64,000 nucleotides of DNA. Source: Aspidapion aeneum (Eukaryota; Arthropoda; Insecta; Coleoptera; Brentidae). Below are positions 1-11,135 of this stretch, one piece after another. Location of the stretch: assembly GCA_963576565.1 (NCBI GenBank), contig OY755040.1:23068543-23132542 (forward strand), in the 5' to 3' direction. A program made the position numbers and the translations under genes. The notes under the pieces are model-generated. The model did not search any database. It was not told the origin of the DNA and saw nothing but the letters and a program-made list of their open reading frames with translations. The first letter of the stretch is position 1; the number at the start of each line of letters is the position of its first letter.

Positions 1-740
1 GTCTGTCTGTCTGTCTGTCTGTCTGTCTGTATGTCTGTCTGTCTGTCTGTATGTCTGTCTGTAACGACCAACGCGCATAACTCAAAAACCGCTTGGCCGA
101 TTTTAATGAAATTTGGTACCTAGGCTGGGTCTTGGCTCGAGATGGTCCCATTTAAAAATCAACAAAATCCACCGAACACAAACCAAATAAAAGGGTGGGG
201 GTAGATTTCAAAAATTAGAGTTTATGTGAAAATATGGCGTGTGTGATATCAAACAAAAGGTAATTGAGTCTGCAGTTAAACAAAATACATTTTAATTTAT
301 TTAAAAAAAAAGGGTGGGGCTATATTTTAAAAATTAGAGTTTAAGTGAAAATATGGCGTGTGTGATATCAAACGAAAGGTAATTGAGTCCGGAGTTTAAC
401 AAAATACATTTTAGTTTTTTGTTGTTTTTAAGGGTGGGATTATATTTTAAAAATTAGAGTTTAAGTGAAAATATGGCGTGTGTGATATCAAACGAAAGGT
501 AATTAAGTCCGGAGTTTAACAAAATACATTTTAGTTTTTTGTTTTTTTTTTAAGGGTGGGGGTAGATTCCAAAAATTTGAGTTTAAGTCAAAACATGGCT
601 TGTGTGGTATCAAACAAAAGGTAATTTAGTCTGGAGTTGAATAAAATATATTTCAGTTTTTAGTTATATTAGCTTACACGTACACTATAACTATAGTACC
701 TAGTGTGAGCTTAGGGGCCCATATATTGGCAGAGTATTTA
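1..740 (+). repeat. mini-me-like interspersed repeat, copy A (cut by window start)
   Basis: Begins inside a GTCT microsatellite (1-62), followed by a conserved core around 63-115 (AACCGCTTGGCCGATTTTAA) and then four tandem units of about 120 bp starting near 190, 308, 427 and 551, each containing GGGTGG and ATATGGCGTGTGTGATATC. The far end carries a hairpin (671-711, AGCTTACAC paired with GTGTGAGCT) and the tail GGGCCCATATATTGGCAG. Two fuller copies lie at 49947-50670 (inverted) and 55634-56370. A GTCY microsatellite next to a short conserved core is the hallmark of the mini-me elements described in flies; assignment to that group is inference. Confidence 0.75.
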
Positions 741-1093
741 TATCTATGACTTTCAACCCTTGTTATTTAGTTTTTAATATTCCGGGCAACATACGGTTAA
801 ATATAAGTATTTGGTTTATGGATAACAGTAACTGTAAAGAAATTTTGTTATGTTTGATTAATAGTCAGGAATTCGGGAATGTGTAGTATCCTATGGTATT
901 ATAGAGCTTATCAAATTACCCAATAAAAAGGTTAAAAAATATTTTGTCTTATTTATATTGGGCTATCTGATACCATAATTGGTAAAAGGTATTTGGACCA
1001 GCCACATTTTAGTAAACTGACACCTCACCTCAGACACGACCGCTAAGTTCACGTAACTCAAAAATATATTTTATATTTCTTGTAATAAGGTAT
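741..1093. other. Unassigned AT-rich spacer
   Basis: No reading frame, RNA or repeat that I can support. Confidence 0.5.
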
Positions 1094-2066
1094 TAACTAC
1101 TACTACTGTGTCGGTTTAGAACGTTTTTCTACGTTGTTTGACGCCCATTCTCCACCTCCTTCGATCCTGACAATCATCTTCTGTCAGGTTTTTTGTTTGG
1201 ATTGACGGTTAGTTTAGGATGCCCTCTTTTTCTGCGCCCTATTGGTTGCCATTCTAGGACCTGCTTTGGTAATAATCTTTCGTCGTCCATCCAGCTGTAC
1301 CATATCGGTTGTCTTTTAGAGATGTCATCCGTTATGCTTCTCTCGATTGCCATTCCTTCTTTTATGATTCTATTTCTTATATTATGTGTTCTAGATATTA
1401 TTATTGCTCTTCTTATTACATCCGTTTCGACACTTTCCATTTTTGTTTTGTATTTTTCTCTTATGCGACAAGTCTCTATTCCATACAGCAGCATGCTTTT
1501 CGCCATTATTTCATATATGTTAATCTTTACATTCTCTTGTATCTCTCTGCTCTATAAAATACTGTTAAGACCTTTTTTGGTTTTACTATTCTTTTTTCCT
1601 GTTCTTTACACTCTATTTCTGTCTTATCAAATGTGACACCCAAGTATGCATACTCATTGTGTGGAGATATTGTTTGTCCATTCTCTAGTTCTCTCACTCA
1701 CTTGATTCGTTTTCAATACATAAGTACTGTGTCTTGTCCACGTTTACTGTTAACCCCCACTTTTGTCTTCTTTGTCATTAGCAATAATTTCTTGGTCGTC
1801 AGCAAACTGTAGTGTGTATATGGTAAATCGGTCGTTAACTTGTATTTCCATCTCATGTACTATACATTTCCAGTTTTTTAGAGCTACTGCGATATATATT
1901 TAAAAATAGCTGGAGAGATACAACATCCCTATCTTAAGCCTTTCGTTACCAGGAATTTTTTGATGTCCATTTCCAATTTTAGTTTTAGATTTTGACCCTT
2001 TGTTTAGTTCTTTCATAGCTTTCATGTATATATGATTGACATTAGTTGGCTCTAACACTGTCTATA
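1094..2066 (-). mobile_element. Non-LTR retrotransposon (RTE-like), 5'-truncated, copy 1
   Basis: On the minus strand the 3' end sits in a TAG microsatellite (1094-1106). A 110-residue frame (1174-1506) is the C-terminal part of a LINE ORF2, with the hallmark block LLYGIETCR, a degraded form of the IWYGHVQRM block (IWYSWMDDE) and QPIGRRKRGHPK. Further upstream on the same strand a broken reverse-transcriptase frame shows the catalytic FADDQ near 1810 and a remnant of the GCCISP block near 1935. Frameshifts and stops show it is dead. Copies of the same family lie at 25512, 41203 and 55172, all minus. The clade is inferred from the C-terminal WYGHVQRM and GRRKRGRPK blocks. Confidence 0.8.
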
Positions 2067-2957
2067 ATAAACTAAAAATATAACTTATTCGTAAGATCTT
2101 AGGATCAGTGCAAACAAAGATGCTTATTGTCGTATACAAATGAATTGTGAATCAAAACAGCTAATAGATGGCGCAAACCTCGAGGATGCAAAGTAGGAGT
2201 AAATGTTTTAGATCCTGAGAATCGGTCAATCAAAATCTCTTTTATAGTTTGTGTGGTTTCAGTTTATTCAACCATCATCGGACAAACATACTGTAAAAAG
2301 GAAAGTTCAATTTCAACTGTCAGGAAATATTTAAACTACATCAAACGTAGGAGATTGGCTTAGTTGGGACAGGCAGAGAAAATGGTTGAGACAAGAACAC
2401 CAAGAAAAATATTGGACTGGAGAGGATGTCGAAGATCAAATCAAGAATATGGGATTAAAAAGACAAATGATTATATCAGAGAGGGCAGAATAATGGGCTC
2501 TGGTTAATCAGGCTACAACCCGCCAAGAGTTCTAACGCTGTTTGTAGAAGAAGAAGAGGCTGTAAATTTTTATACCGAAGTATAAGTATTGCTATTTCGA
2601 AAGAATTTTCGAGATTGCGTGCATTTTTACCAATTTATTGCATATTATCTTGTTTTGGGTCAAAAAGTATAAAAAAGGTAGTTCAATTAGTTTAATCAGT
2701 TTACATATTATCTTAAGCAATACGTGCCGCTATTATTATTCCAAATAGATATCTAATTTGACGCGGTTAACAAGCGCAGGGTCTCACGGTTGCATGCACC
2801 AGTCCGCTCGGATCACAAGTGGTAACCTAATCCGCACCGTTGACTAAAGGTGACTTGCTTTTATTTGGTGACTCTGCTGTTAAATATGGCCCGTGAATAT
2901 AGTTAGGGAGATGAGCCATTTTTGGTAATTTTAGGAATACCTAATATCAATCAATAG
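2067..2957. other. Intronic/intergenic spacer with a LINE 3' scrap
   Basis: Mostly unassigned. About 2385-2530 (+) looks like the extreme 3' end of the LINE also seen at 8105-8800: the reading WRGCRRSNQEYG resembles the DDV..IKNMG block there, and both end in CGCCAAGAG- or CACCAGGAG-type sequence. GAAGAAGAAGAG follows it at about 2545. Confidence 0.4.
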
Positions 2958-3979
2958 CAGTGGCGGCTGCACATGTCTAGTTCTTTATTTTAGTCTGTGG
3001 TTAACTGAGTAAACTTTTTTAGCATAAATAATTACAAGCCGGCAGCACCGCGCGGGATAAGATTTCAATTTCACTCGTTTTTCAGCGGTGTATGCGTGGC
3101 TATTCTCGCGCGGGAGCGGAAGGAATGTGTGTTTTAATTAACGTCGGCCATACTCATCGTACCAAACCGTTCGTTGCCCTTCCTACATGTTTCCGGTTCT
3201 ATCCTTAGTGAAGACGTTTGATTTGATTTGGGATACGTCAGGGTCAGTAGTTAAAGGCCTTGCCGCTCGCGTGTCCATTGTTTTTGATTATTTTCAAAAT
3301 GGAAATAAATACCGTTATATTATATAATTAAATGTGCAAATTTAAGTACGTTGACATATGAACATTGATTACAAATAAAATATTTAGAGCCACATAGATC
3401 GGACCTAAAAATCCTAAAAATTAACTGAAATTTTAATGCAAGTAATAAAAAATTATACGATGCTGAAAACTGGTTGTGCGGTTGTGAAAAACAAAATGCT
3501 TTTTTTGGCTTTATTTGTCATATTATGAACAATCCACGAAGCGATCCTGCGTGGGTGGCAAAGAGAATTTGTGATATCAAGCACTTTAGTAAAAAGTTTA
3601 AGACACAAAGTAAGTGCTACTTATTTAAATTACCACATAGAATTTTCTAAGCTAGGCAAGACTGATATTAGATGCCAATTGAATAGTGCCTATAGGCAAA
3701 ACATTATCGAACATAATGAAAATTTGAATTCTGTGGGATTTTTGAGGTTGCTATACAGGGTCATGATTAGTCTGAAACTGGTGCTAATCCGAGCACTTTG
3801 CACATGTAAAAGAAGAGCGAATAGACTTTATCTATAAACAAATAAACTAAAAACTACACCAAGTAGTGGCTTCTTTGTAAAATGCTAATATAAAACTGTT
3901 TATCTAAGTGTTTGTATCTCCTTGTTCATGCAATATAAATTTCTGCCTCCTCAATTTATAATGTCAGCAGCCGCCACTG
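2958..3979 (+). mobile_element. hAT-like DNA transposon remnant, family A, copy 1
   Basis: Both ends carry the perfect 13 bp inverted repeat CAGTGGCGGCTGC (2958 and, inverted, to 3979), as in many insect hAT elements. Inside, a broken frame from about 3470 reads CGCEKQNAFFGF then DPAWVAKRICDIKHF, which matches the TTF-type zinc-finger region that precedes hAT transposases. A second frame (3571-3837) continues with GKTDIRCQLNSAYRQNIIEH and GFLRLLYRV, also typical of these proteins. No catalytic region remains, and no 8 bp target duplication is visible (ATCAATAG against AATGAACA). A second, inverted copy is at 5992-6425. Confidence 0.75.
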
Positions 3980-4087
3980 AATGAACAATTAAGGACAAAA
4001 AAATATATCTCCAACGCCACCCCTCACACTTCCATTACGGGGGGTAGAATTGCAATACCTTCGGGTGGCGTCCAAAATTACCAATAG

Positions 4088-5545
4088 ATACTATTATAAA
4101 AGATAGAAATAGAAAGTTTTTCTCTTTAAGGAAAATTAGATACTATTACCAAAGACAAATTGATAGAAATAGAAAGTTTTTATTTTTAAGGAAAATTAGA
4201 AAAGGTTATAATGATCGGAAAAACGCATCGCACATATTTTACTAATTTTAAAATTGTTTTTAAAAAAATTTAATAAACATTTCAAAACTAGTAAAACCTT
4301 TCATTTTAACATGGGTATTAGAGAACTTGGCTTTACTTCAATCTCAATTCTTTTTCCATCTCATCAATTTGGTTTTCGAGACAAGCATTCCACGATAGAT
4401 CAAGTACACAGAATTACTAATATAATAACACAAGCATTTGAAAAAGTGTGGCATGAAGGCCTTAATTTTAAACTAAAACGGTTTCTGCCAAAACAATATT
4501 CGGATATTTTGAAATCATACATATCTGATAGACATTTTAGAGTAAAACAGGAAGACTCATACTCAAATTTAAGAGAAATTCAAGCAGGCGTGCCCTAGGG
4601 TAGCGTACTAGGCCCTTATCTATACTTATTATTCACTTGCGATATCCCAAAGCCAGAAAATTGTTACTTAGTAACATTTGCCGATGATACTGGTTTATTG
4701 ACGGTAGAAAAATCTATTGAAAAATGCATAGAAAAACTTCAGGATGCATTCACCGAAGTTCACAGTTGGACCACAAAGTGGCGAATAAAATTAAATGAAA
4801 CCAAATCAATTCATGTTGATTTTTACAAACAAAAATATAAATTACATACAAATAACAATTAACAACATTCAGGCAAAATATCTCGGTATAACACTTGATG
4901 CCAAATTGCGCTGGAAAGCACATGTTAAGAAAAAAAAAGAAGAACTTGAGATAAGGTATAGAAAAATGAACTGGCTAATTGGAAGGATGTCCAATTTAAC
5001 AATTAATAATAAGTTACTGCTTTATAGACAAATACTGAAACCAGTATGGACATATGGTATTCAACTATGGGGTTGTGCTAAAGAGAGTACATTCTAGTTT
5101 TACAGAGATTTCAAAATAAAGTATTAGGAAACATTGTGAATGCACCTTGGTACGTTCGAAATAGTGACCTTCATCGACATCTAAAAATCGAAATTGTAGC
5201 AGAGACTATAAAAAAGTACGCAAAAAGCCATGAAGATAGACTCCATCGGCATGTGAATGTGGAAGCAATTTAGCTTCTAGGCAATACTATGCTAGTTCGA
5301 AGACTAAAAAGAGTGAAGCCGTTTGAGCTAGTAAACTAAGTGAATTACATAAAACAAAATAATGCTATAAACACAACACAATTGTGAGTTACAGACTAAA
5401 CAAAGCGGGGAAAACTGTTGAGTGAACCCTAAGTCTAAATCTGACTTTTCTAGTAAATTCAGTTAAAACAAAATTGCTAATTAGCCTTACTGACTAGATT
5501 GTAATACAATAAACACAGTGTGTTTGACAAATAAAAAAATAAAAA
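4088..5545 (+). mobile_element. Jockey-like LINE, degraded
   Basis: The frame 4254-4598 contains HQFGFRDKHSTIDQVHRITN, the start of the reverse-transcriptase palm. It then jumps straight to FEKVWHEGL, so the segment with the first catalytic Asp has been deleted. The VPQGSVLGP block reads VP-stop-GS at about 4596, a CAG to TAG type change. The catalytic TFADDT follows near 4676, and the thumb region continues in the frame 4795-5097 (YLGITLDAKLRWKAHVK, VWTYGIQLWG). The element ends in A-rich sequence near 5545. A 50-60 bp direct duplication (GATAGAAATAGAAAGTTTTT at about 4104 and 4160) lies at its 5' side. Confidence 0.8.
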
Positions 5546-5991
5546 AAATCTTTTTACGGAATCCAATTTTCGCGTACTTCGCCTTTTTTACATGCAATGT
5601 TTTGTTATGATAGTTTTTTTTTTCAACTAATTATTTTTAGCGTCATTTTTATGAGAGGTACTATTCCCGTAAGCCCAAGCAATAAGACATTTATTTACGA
5701 CGTACCCCGGGTACTTGGACGTATGTCTCACATAGCCATTTCAATTACCTGCACGGTATTACCAACTTAAGTAGTTTAAGGTTTATATTGCTAACTGTTT
5801 AATGAGAACCATTACAGAAAACATTACAGGCCACACCATTGCAGGCCTACCAAACACCTTTTCAGAAATACCTTTGGTTCGTAAATGGAGAGTTGCAATC
5901 GCACCCAGAGGATTGGTTTGACTATGTATTATGTTTGCCGCCGCAAGTGCATAAAATACTTCAGTGGCGTCGCCTGCTAAATACAGTGGCG
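5546..5991. other. Spacer with a hAT-end-like motif
   Basis: No gene. CAGTGGCGTCGCC at about 5962 resembles a hAT end but has no visible partner. Confidence 0.35.
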
Positions 5992-6425
5992 CAGTGGTGG
6001 CTGGTGACGTTAAAAAATGGGGGGGCAGAAATTTATATTGCATAGAAAAGGAGATAAAAAAGTGCTCGGATTAGCACCAGTTTTAACAGTATATTAACCT
6101 ACTAAGTATATGTCTATTTTTTACCACATTTTCACTATGTTCTGTAATGTTTTGCCTCTAGGCACTATTCAATTGGCACCTAATATCAGTCTTGCCTAGC
6201 ATAGAAAAATGTATGTGGTTACTTAAATAAGTAGCACTTACTTTGTGTCTTTAACTTTTCACTAAAGTGCTTGATATCACACATTCCCTTTGCCACCCAC
6301 AAAGGATTACTTCGTGGATGGTTCATAATAAGATAAATAAAGCAAAAAAAGCATTTCATTTTTCAGAACCGCACAACTAGTTTTCCAGTTTTCAGCATCC
6401 TATAATTTTTTAAAGTTGACATATA
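5992..6425 (-). mobile_element. hAT-like transposon remnant, family A, copy 2
   Basis: The reverse complement aligns with 3470-3979: the end CAGTGGTGGCTGGTGACG matches the family-A terminus with a few changes, then the shared GCAGAAATTTATATTGCAT, GTGCTCGGATTAGCACCAG and TTCGTGGATGGTTCATAATA blocks follow. The opposite end is missing, so this is a one-ended fragment about 430 bp long. Confidence 0.7.
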
Positions 6426-7829
6426 TCGCGTACCGGATGTTTGCCAATATTTTACTCAATAACTATCTTCGTTAATATTGATCTAACAGTAACGTTTAAA
6501 TAAGTAAAGTTAAAGAATTTTCCCTCTTGACATATGTCAAATATTTGCAAGATTTTTGACATTTTAATAGGGTATTTAATTTTTGTAATCAATAGGGCTC
6601 TGCTTCTGATTACAAAAATATATGATAATATGTTGACAGCCCAGCCTTTTATGATATATTTGCATTTTAAAAACCTGAATAAACAATTAGGATGTTGCCA
6701 ATTTTGATATAAGTCGAATCTTTTAACCATATTTGTAAAAATCATCTAATACATATTAATAAAAAAATAATTAAACACAAAGTTGAGAATATATGAAGCT
6801 GTCAAATTTGTTGTTTTTTTAGCTGACCCAACAACACCCTAATAACCCTCTTCCTGATTTTTTCCCTTTCTTGGTTGAACGCATTTAAGGAACAGAACGA
6901 ATAACCGAACAGTGCATCGCTAATAATTGGTTACGGCAAATGTCAATTTTGTTATAGTTGTGGTTAACTTTGCGGTTGATAATGATAGCTTTATTGTTAA
7001 AAACAGACTTTTGTAAAAGAAAAATAACTTTAAAGTTCTTAAGATAAAAATCTTAACTCAGACGAGATTTTCCTGGTCAAAAAAACTTCTGATATCCTGA
7101 TGATAGGAAAACTAACTATTTTGGTACCTGTCCTGTATTAAAATTCCTTATGAATAATGCATATTGTAAGATAAAAGAACAAACAAAGAACACCATTAAC
7201 CTAGAACGTTTAAAATTCCACTGAAAACCAACCTACAAGAATACACACAAAACTATTTGCCTTCAGCGGAAATTCTAAGACCCAAAAGATGACCGAACTT
7301 TGAGTCTGCATTTGAATGCGCATCAGAAACAAGTCAATATGAATTAAACAAAAGACCTGAATAAACAAGAATGGTTTGTGATTAAACAAAAGCTAGATTA
7401 CACCTTGGTGCTAAATGAGCGAAAGCAACTAAGACGGTATTAGTAAAGAGATTATAAATATACTACTACTATTGTAGGTAGAGAATAGAAATATATTCCT
7501 TGCTATAAAAGAAAAAATATTTTACATAGGCTATGGATATCGTGGAGCAACATGTGCTTTTAATATCTAGGAGCCAACTTAGAGCATAAATTCAATTCTC
7601 TGAGGGAGCCAATAATATTGGAAAGTCTGCTCACGCAGTATGTTTAAGTTTACATCAGTTGCCGTGCTATAATTATTATTATTGTTTGAAATTGTTATTA
7701 AGAAAATAATTTTGTCACTAATTTATAAATTCCTTGTCATCTAATTTATAAAGTTCTTTCTACATATAAACATCGAAGAAATAACTATGTTCTCTGATAT
7801 AAATCATTGTCGATTTATTAAAACAAATA
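6426..7829. other. Unassigned AT-rich sequence; last part may be a copia LTR
   Basis: No convincing gene. Because 7830 begins a copia-type primer-binding site, the preceding 150-200 bp (about 7641-7829, starting TGTTTAAG) is the place where a 5' LTR would lie; I could not fix its start. Confidence 0.35.
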
Positions 7830-8086
7830 GGTTACGGGCCCAGGCGCTTTTAAATGAAAAACAGACGATCCAAAGATCAAGAGAAGTATCAAGTAAGATG
7901 ACAACAAATCACAAAATTGATCATTTAAAAAAAGAAAATTATGATACATGGATACTCCAAGCTCAAGCTGTTTTGAGTAGAAATAGACTTTGGAATTTTG
8001 TTTGCGGCAAAAAGGCAAAACCATTAAATGAACAGGCAAGTCCTGAGGACAAAGAAAACTGGGAAAAAGATGAACTGAACGCAAAA
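7830..8086 (+). mobile_element. Ty1/copia fragment: primer-binding site and gag start
   Basis: GGTTACGGGCCCAGG at 7830 is the copia-type primer-binding site, which is complementary to an internal half of initiator tRNA-Met. A gag-like frame follows from the ATG at 7898: HLKKENYDTWILQAQAVL and RLWNFVCGK match the N-terminal copia gag pattern of a short conserved NYxxW block and LW about 20 residues later. It stops matching near 8086, where LINE sequence begins. No protease, integrase or polymerase is present. Confidence 0.65.
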
Positions 8087-8104
8087 AGTGAGTTAATTAT
8101 AATA

Positions 8105-8800
8105 TTATTAGTACTTACATGGATATTATTAGTACTTACATGGATTTTAAACAGGCCTTTGACAACGTCAATCGAGAAAAAATCATGCAGGATTTAGTAA
8201 TTCTCAAGCTGTAGTAAGAATAAATAACCAGTTCCCAGAGCCATTTTGTGTAACTTTAGGAATAAGGCATGGTGATGAGTTATTTTTATTACTTTTTAAT
8301 CTGGTATTTGGCTCCAAATCAACGTAGATAGCTGGCTACGTGGATGATATTGATGTTCATAGAAGAGACGAAAAATCTTTGACCGAAACTATAACAGTTC
8401 TTGAACAGAAATTCCCTTCATTTTCAGGTACTTGGTTATAATTTCCAGCAAGTGGAGAAGTTTATATATTTGGCAGCAAACATATAAATAAAGAAAACTC
8501 TATTAAAGACGAAAACAAGTAGAGAATAATCAACGGAAGCAAAGTCTTTTACGCTCATCAAAGAAGATTAGCTTAGTTGTGAAATGTACAAAGAATGGAT
8601 AAGACACACACCAAGGAAAAATAACAAACTGAAGATCTGCAAAAAGGAGAGTAAGAGGGAAGCCACGAAAAAGATGGATAGACGATGTCAAAGTTGGCAT
8701 CAAGAATATGGGAATAAGGGGATGGCCAAGGATCGTAACAGAGAGGGCATAATGGAGGTTAATTAGGGTAAAACCCACCAGGAGTTGTAATGTCACTCGA
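8105..8800 (+). mobile_element. LINE reverse-transcriptase fragment, highly degraded
   Basis: After a 21 bp tandem duplication (TTATTAGTACTTACATGGA twice, 8103-8144) the reading MDFKQAFDNVNREKIMQDL gives the first catalytic Asp region of a LINE RT. RINNQFPEPFCVTLGIRHGD follows near 8220, and YVDDIDVHRRDE near 8338 stands where YADD should be, an A to V change in the active-site box. The 3' part (8584-8766) has KKMDRRCQSWHQEYGNKGM, equivalent to RKRWIDDV..IKNMGIRGW in intact LINEs. Several frameshifts. Confidence 0.65.
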
Positions 8801-8980
8801 AAAAGAAGTCAATAAACTAATATACATAATACATCCCATACTTTAAAAACCTAGAACTGTTCTGATTTTTTAAACTTTGGAGAGGGAGTAGTCGAATGTA
8901 GAGTTATAACAAAATCTTCCCACATATTCTACTACATCCAATACAAGATAATAAAAACGCGAATACTCGACTTTAAATCA

Positions 8981-9140
8981 TGGGCGCATCCAGGGGGGTT
9001 GGGCTTTGGGGTCCGGGCCCCCCAAGCTGAAGGATTTTTTAGATATTTTCCACATATTTCATGAATCAAAAAATTGAATTGTATAAAATACGGAATGATA
9101 AAGTCTCGCACCCCCCCCCAAAGGCATATTCATGGGTGCG
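8981..9140. repeat. Possible small MITE with C/G-run interior
   Basis: Starts ATGGGCGCATCCAGG and ends near CATGGGTGCGC, a weak inverted pair, with long G and C runs between. Such ends and runs occur in hAT MITEs of insects; the pairing here is imperfect. Confidence 0.3.
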
Positions 9141-9857
9141 CTACTGTTTAACAGCCAGTTCTGAGTTGAGTTCGCACCTTGTTGTGGCGATATCCCGATG
9201 GCAAATCCACCTCTTCACGTTTAAAAACGAAGATAATATCATGGAGTATCACAACAGAGTAACAGAGAGAAACGAAATTAAATGTATGAAGAAAGATAGA
9301 GAAAGAGATAAGAATAATTGGACAGGGTGTTAAGAAAATGACTGGTCCGTTCGCATTATCACCTGCGGGCATCCACCAACGAGCCATTCTCATGAAGGTC
9401 ATCATTTTCTTCGTTTTTTACAAATTTTATCTTTCTTTTTTCCTCATAGTCCAGCCGAATCAATTTAAGAATTTAAAAGAAGGGAAAATGCAATGTTTCT
9501 AGTTTTATATAAAATACTAAAAAATATAATAGATTGTGAAGATATTATGTGCCAAATCCATTAACGTATTAGTACGTTGATGGCCAAATCTTAATAAAAG
9601 TCCAAAGAAACAGAAGAAACAATCAACTTTTCTTTATTAGAATTCACAGGAGTAACTAGCAGAACAGAAAGAATCAAAGTGTTTTACGCTCATCAAAAAC
9701 TGCTCAGGTCGAATATTCTAATAAGATCTCTCAAACGAAAAAATCTAAACTATAGTAATTAGGCCCCTAGTGACATATGGGTTCGAATCATCGAATGGAA
9801 TCTTACATGAGCGAATAAGGAACAACCAACCAAACTTTTCCAGTTAAATGAAAGCTC
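9141..9857. other. Unassigned spacer
   Basis: Open frames here look like chance. No gene or repeat that I can support. Confidence 0.4.
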
Positions 9858-10680
9858 AGCAAAGTTATACCCATCGACAAAAGTGGTCCTAGACAATAAA
9901 TTGAGAACTATCGGCCAATAACAATTGTATGCGCAGTTTCAAAAATATTCGAAATCAAAATATTTGATAGCCTTTTTGCAGAAGTGTCAAATAAAATATC
10001 TCCCAGACAGCATGGCTTCTTACCCAAAAGATCTACCTTTACAAATCTAACAATTTTCTCGCAATACATACATGAGGCTTTAAACAGAAAGGGTCACGTG
10101 TTGTTTACGCGGATTTGAAAAAGGCTTTTGTTAAAGTAAGTCACAGCAATATTTTGGATGGCCTAACTGGAATGTATGTTTCTCCATACTTAACTAATTT
10201 AATTCAATCTTATTTGGGAACTAGCACAAGTAAAAGATAACAGTTTGTAGAATTAAACGGTAGTAGGTCTACCATTTATGTAAGTTTTTCTGGTGTGCCC
10301 CAAGGGTCAAATCTCGGACCACTTCTTTTTATTATTGCCTTCAACAAAATCATTTTTAGGGTGAAAAATATGGAATTATTGGTGTTTGCCGATGATTTTA
10401 AATTGTTTGTTGAAGTTTTCTCATTGGAGGATTATAAAGCACTTCAAAGAGAATTTTAAGACACATTTTGCATTGCCAGGAAAATGGTTTTAAATTAAAT
10501 TTGTATAAATGTTTTTGTTTGTCATTTAGTTGTAACAAGAATTTAATTGAATTTGATTATACTATAAATATTCTGTATCTGAACAAAAAGACCTTGGTGT
10601 AACCTTCGATGCTAATCTTTCAATTTCATGAAATATTATTGGGAGTGCTCAAAAAGTTTATTTGTAGAAATAATAAAAGT
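9858..10680 (+). mobile_element. LINE reverse-transcriptase remnant (second LINE lineage)
   Basis: The reading NYRPITIVCAVSKIFE (about 9907) then SPRQHGFLPKRST and FSQYIHEALNRKG is the start of a LINE RT domain. VPQGSNLGPLLF appears at about 10294, and VFADDF at 10382-10399 preserves the two catalytic Asp residues. It needs at least two frameshifts to read through. The wording differs from both the jockey-like copy at 4254 and the WYGHVQRM family. Confidence 0.75.
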
Positions 10681-10979
10681 TTTAACATTGAAGTAAGCAT
10701 TTACTGATTTGACAGTCTAGTATTGCCAATACTGGAAGATGGAAGTGTTATCTGATCCCCCAATATGACATTTTAATTAATATGATTGAGGGAGTTTAAA
10801 GAAAATCCATGCACTTTAGAAAGTTTGGGTTTTATTGACAAAGAGGCTGTGATAACGACATCATAGGTATTAGAAATATTTAAAAGATTGTCTTTTTGCT
10901 GTAGATACTGTTGAATAAATAAATAAATTAATAGAGCATTGAATATGCTCTAAGGGAACAACTAAGAATATTTTAAAGA

Positions 10980-11135
10980 AAAATTCTTCGTAAGATCTTT
11001 GAACCAACGCAAGCACAAAATGGCGGATACCGCGACAAACATTGTGGAATTCATCAAAAGGACGAAAAATAATGAACTGGTGGTCTGCAGGAAAGTAAGA
11101 TGGATGTCACGAAAAATGTAGATGGATAGACGATG
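10980..11135 (+). mobile_element. LINE 3' end fragment
   Basis: The reading NNELVVCRKVRWMSRKM then MDRRCR parallels NNKLKICKKESKREATKKMDRRCQ of the copy at 8584-8766, so this is another 3' end of the same LINE. Confidence 0.45.

Noticed and set aside
1..62. GTCT array considered as CRISPR or satellite
   Set aside because: It is a simple microsatellite belonging to the mini-me-like repeat; animal DNA, no spacers.
5839..6045. 68-codon frame and its 86-codon opposite-strand partner
   Set aside because: Both overlap a hAT terminus in non-coding orientation and have no motif; chance frames.
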